This document shows, one piece after another, positions 5,964 to 6,061 of a stretch of DNA of 6,061 bases (positions within the stretch are counted from its first letter, which is position 1; each line of letters begins with the position of its first letter). This DNA comes from an uncultured Ruminococcus sp. (GTDB taxonomy: Bacteria; Bacillota; Clostridia; Oscillospirales; Acutalibacteraceae): assembly GCA_951800855.1 (NCBI GenBank), contig CATOLC010000052.1:1-6061 (forward strand), given 5' to 3'. The translations under genes and the position numbers were made by a program. The notes under the pieces were generated by a model. The model searched no databases, was not told where the DNA came from, and saw nothing but the letters and a program-made list of their open reading frames with translations.

Positions 5964-6061
5964 AGAATATCTAATTCATTACCATTTGTAAGAAAAGTTA
6001 TATCACCAAATGTATCTGTTCTTAACACATCAATCTTAAGGTTGTTAAGCCTATCTATTAT
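5942..6061 (-). CDS. C-terminal end of a probable ComEC-like metallo-beta-lactamase-fold hydrolase (partial)
   Basis: Only the last 39 codons and the TAA stop are in the window. The tail reads VLRTDTFGDITF, then LTNGNELDI and a short CERPAA end. The pattern L/Y-R-T-D-x-x-G-x-I-x-(5-7 residues)-G is typical of the very C-terminus of ComEC/Rec2-type metallo-beta-lactamase domains, either standalone hydrolases common in Clostridia or the last domain of the ComEC DNA uptake channel. The metal-binding HxHxDH motif would lie beyond the window edge and is not seen, so the assignment rests on this short tail alone. There is no membrane segment in the visible part. The next gene starts 44 bp downstream in the same direction with no terminator between, so the two may be co-transcribed. 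Confidence 0.5.
   Translation of the reverse strand: MIDRLNNLKIDVLRTDTFGDITFLTNGNELDILCERPAA

Overview
The window is a low-GC, AT-rich bacterial chromosome segment in which every gene lies on the minus strand. Gene content and protein style (type II thymidine kinase, Bacillus-sized DnaC/DnaB helicase, tilS-hpt-ftsH order, AGGAG-type ribosome sites, TTG and GTG starts) point to a Firmicute, most likely a Clostridia member. The species cannot be named from the sequence.

Reading in the direction of transcription, from the right edge to the left: (1) 6061-5942, the last 39 codons of an unfinished gene whose tail resembles the end of ComEC-like metallo-beta-lactamase-fold hydrolases. (2) A 44-bp spacer with a 12-bp tandem repeat and a candidate promoter. 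(3) 5897-5067, a 276-residue protein with an N-terminal hydrophobic segment and a papain/C39-like Cys-His-Asp peptidase domain; this is the one gene here I cannot assign to a known system. (4) 5066-4954, a hairpin just after the stop codon, then a clear Rho-independent terminator, with a candidate tdk promoter overlapping the terminator. (5) tdk, thymidine kinase. (6) A 61-bp spacer, then dnaB (replicative helicase), tilS (tRNA-Ile lysidine synthetase), hpt (hypoxanthine phosphoribosyltransferase) and the first 333 codons of ftsH (membrane AAA+ protease), which runs off the left edge.

dnaB, tilS and hpt overlap one another and ftsH follows 46 bp after hpt, so these four very probably form one transcript. 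tdk may read into it, since only a weak AT-rich hairpin separates them. The block combines DNA replication, nucleotide salvage (tdk, hpt), tRNA decoding and membrane protein quality control. tilS-hpt-ftsH is a conserved Firmicute neighbourhood; here dnaB sits directly upstream of it.

There is no gene-free stretch over 300 bases, and I see no RNA gene, CRISPR array, transposon or prophage signature. The housekeeping part is ordinary. The points worth a second look are the membrane-linked cysteine peptidase, the thymidine kinase P-loop lacking its second glycine, the non-ATG starts, and the terminator/promoter overlap before tdk.
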